From an uncultured Veillonella sp. (GTDB lineage: Bacteria > Bacillota > Negativicutes > Veillonellales > Veillonellaceae): DNA of 16,725 nucleotides. The stretch covers positions 1 through 16,725 of the forward strand of contig NZ_CAKQFJ010000035.1 of NCBI RefSeq assembly GCF_934230905.1. Reading direction: 5' to 3'. The notes below the pieces were generated by a model that saw only the letters and a program-made list of their open reading frames with translations, had not been told where the DNA came from and did no database searches. Of this stretch, positions 15,027 to 16,725 are shown piece after piece (the stretch's first letter is position 1; every line of letters starts with the position of its first letter). The translations under genes and the position numbers were made by a program.

Positions 15027-15278
15027 CTATATTACATCATTCAATACGATCTGATCAGTATTTAGATCAAGCTTAACCCAATTATCACGCCAACTGCCAC
15101 CTAATTGAGCTTCTACTTTTATTTGTCCATATGATTTACATATAATACGGACATAATCATCCGAATCATCATAAGCAATACGAACTTCTCTGTCTAATGT
15201 AATATATAGTAATTTGAGTTGACCGATTAATTCTATAAATTCATTTACAGTATAAATAATAAAAATAAACAGTCCCCT
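15027..15278 (-). pseudogene. 5'-truncated gene for a WapI-like immunity protein
   Basis: An 83-codon open frame has no in-frame ATG, GTG or TTG near its beginning. From residue about 10 it reads TVNEFIELIGQLKLLYITLD, later GQIKVEAQLGGSWRDNWVKL and DLNTDQIVLNDVI, then stop. The order of features (V.EF...L..L, G.I.VE, W.DN..K.D..TDQ..L) fits the C-terminal half of WapI-type immunity proteins, as I remember that family. About the first 40-50 residues would be missing. A short ORF with ATG at 15292 overlaps in another frame, so a frameshift is an alternative to truncation. No toxin gene is visible. Confidence 0.5.
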
Positions 15279-15457
15279 TTATTATCTTTCATGAGCAGAA
15301 ACCTACTTATATTACATATTACTTTATATTGTGCAGGAAATTTATATATTTATATAGAATTATGAATATATAATATCAAAACTAGTAAAGGTTTAATTTA
15401 GATTTTATAAAATAATACATATTATGTCAGTACTTCTATAACCTAGGAGATGATAGT
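15279..15457 (+). promoter_or_regulatory. AT-rich intergenic region with a candidate promoter for the exporter
   Basis: This very AT-rich stretch separates the immunity-like remnant from the plus-strand exporter. TTTAGA (15397-15402) and TATTAT (15420-15425) are spaced 17 nt apart and could be a promoter. In such DNA matches arise easily, so this is weak. No RNA gene or terminator is seen here. Confidence 0.3.
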
Positions 15458-16663
15458 ATGAATCTAGAAAACAAAAACTCGTTTCTCTTAAATAGTGCTC
15501 TATTTTTTTCAACAATGGGAAGCACCGCAACAACATTAGGCTTTATAACATATATATTCAATAGTACCCACAGCCCCTTTAATACAGGGACTGTTACGAT
15601 AGCGACATTATTAGTTGGAATGTTATTAGGCCCATTTTTAGGGATACTTGTAAAAGAAAAAGGCTTAATGTGGTCTATGGTAGTTCCTGAAATAGTTTCG
15701 GGTTTTATATTATCAATTTTTGTTTTCATAGATAATCTTTATCTAGTATATATCATAGCTTTTCTTATAGGTTTTAATAATAAAATTTTAGGAATCGCTA
15801 GACTTTCTTTTATACCTAATATTACAAATAACCTAGTCAAATTTAATGCACTACTCCGTTCTATTAATCGTTTTGCATTAATAAGTGGTTCCTTACTATT
15901 TAGCGTTATAATTAATTACTCTTTAACACTGGTATTCGTTATTGATGCAATTACTTATATTATTTCAGCCTACCTACTTTATCGTTTAAATAAAAATGTA
16001 AGAATACAGTCACACTCAACTATCGCCAAAAAAACTATTAGAGAAAGCATATATGATCGTATTCAACTTTTATTAAAAGGATATAAGTTATTATTCCTAA
16101 ATAAAAAAATTAATTTTATAGTTTATTTGGGTATATTAGCCAGAATATTTTATATGTGTATACCTATTCTACTATTAATATTTATTAAAGATATCTTACA
16201 TTTAACTGATAGTCAGTATGGATATACGCAAACAATCTCTAGATTGGCATCATTCATTATTTTTGGAATTCTTGCTAAATATTTTACCATTAACTTAGCA
16301 ACGAGTTTTAAAAAGATTTTGTTCCCTCTTTTTATACTATATGGAGGAAGTATTTTTTGCATAGGCTATGTAAAAACAATTGAGCAACTATATATTCTAT
16401 ATAGCATATCTGAAATATTATTATTTACAGCCGTTGTTTTAGTTCATGCATATATACAATCTATTTTTTCACAGGAAGAGTTAACATTGGCTAGTGGTTC
16501 TGTAAGTACAGGCTTCTCTATTGGGTCGATATTATCAATAACAATATTTACAAACCTAGCAAATGTATTACCGCTACATGATATATTTTTTATATGTGGA
16601 CTAGGAATAATTATAAGCACAGTTATTATAATAGGCTATACTCGATTAAACCAAGAAAGATAG
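15458..16663 (+). CDS. Major facilitator superfamily exporter
   Basis: This 401-aa membrane protein has about 12 predicted helices and a long charged central loop near residues 175-215 (KKTIRESIYDRIQLLLKGYK), the usual two-half MFS layout. A weak form of the MFS loop 2-3 motif is GPFLGILVKEKG (58-69). It resembles the drug- or siderophore-exporter branch (MFS_3/EntS-like) rather than sugar uptake. AGGAG lies 8 nt before the ATG. The coding sequence is clearly more AT-rich than the ilv and ribosomal genes, with heavy use of ATA, TTA and AAA. It is also the only plus-strand gene here. Both suggest separate acquisition. The substrate is unknown. The last 62 nt of the window hold no further gene or clear terminator. 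Confidence 0.85.
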   Translation: MNLENKNSFLLNSALFFSTMGSTATTLGFITYIFNSTHSPFNTGTVTIATLLVGMLLGPFLGILVKEKGLMWSMVVPEIVSGFILSIFVFIDNLYLVYIIAFLIGFNNKILGIARLSFIPNITNNLVKFNALLRSINRFALISGSLLFSVIINYSLTLVFVIDAITYIISAYLLYRLNKNVRIQSHSTIAKKTIRESIYDRIQLLLKGYKLLFLNKKINFIVYLGILARIFYMCIPILLLIFIKDILHLTDSQYGYTQTISRLASFIIFGILAKYFTINLATSFKKILFPLFILYGGSIFCIGYVKTIEQLYILYSISEILLFTAVVLVHAYIQSIFSQEELTLASGSVSTGFSIGSILSITIFTNLANVLPLHDIFFICGLGIIISTVIIIGYTRLNQER

Positions 16664-16725
16664 ATTTTATAATAATTATTTGATTTAGCCTTTTATAAAT
16701 AATACACACATAATATATAAAAAAT

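Noticed and set aside
15001..15033. Inverted repeat AATATAG/CTATATT beside the immunity-like remnant as a terminator
   Set aside because: The stem is all but AT-only and is followed by As rather than Ts in the direction needed.
1..16725. CRISPR arrays, insertion sequences, tRNA or rRNA genes
   Set aside because: No regularly spaced direct repeats, transposase coding, terminal inverted repeats or tRNA-like cloverleaf was seen on reading both strands.

Overview
The window looks like chromosomal DNA from an anaerobic, low-GC, Firmicutes-type bacterium, most probably a Veillonella-like member of the Negativicutes. This rests on strong AGGAGG-type ribosome binding sites, AT-rich codon use, a short class I IlvC, an IlvD of the oxygen-labile [4Fe-4S] type, and a dicarboxylate (DASS) transporter. 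The genus is an inference from protein character, not from a search. All genes lie on the minus strand except the last, an AT-rich exporter on the plus strand.

Reading the minus strand from right to left:
- 15278-15027: 5'-truncated fragment that looks like a WapI-type immunity protein.
- 14842-13989: rplM-rpsI ribosomal protein operon, with a near-consensus promoter, a structured leader and a strong terminator.
- 13897-12112: decayed locus holding the tail of a possible regulator, an internally deleted ABC ATPase gene, and an intact fused permease/substrate-binding protein of the OpuB/OpuC compatible-solute class.
- 11977-11192: a crotonase-family enzyme with its own promoter and terminator.
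- 11017-9663: pgl - tatA - small heavy-metal-associated protein, closed by a terminator.
- 9595-7752: cupin protein translationally coupled to a DASS carboxylate transporter, closed by a terminator.
- 7625-103: branched-chain amino acid operon ilvD-ilvA-ilvB-ilvN-(ABC ATPase)-ilvC, ending in a long inverted-repeat terminator.

The ilv genes cover the common pathway to isoleucine and valine. IlvA makes 2-oxobutanoate from threonine, IlvB/IlvN condense the 2-oxoacids, IlvC isomerises and reduces, and IlvD dehydrates. A stand-alone ABC ATPase sits between ilvN and ilvC.

The most interesting signal is the 350-base leader of ilvD. It holds a promoter, a 43-codon ORF with a strong Shine-Dalgarno and a run of Ile/Leu/Val codons, and an intrinsic terminator just before ilvD. 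A 12-nt segment late in the small ORF is complementary to the 5' side of that terminator. The geometry matches classical translation-dependent transcription attenuation. A second cluster of interest is the gene decay on both sides of rplM-rpsI, next to an AT-rich exporter that may have been acquired by transfer.
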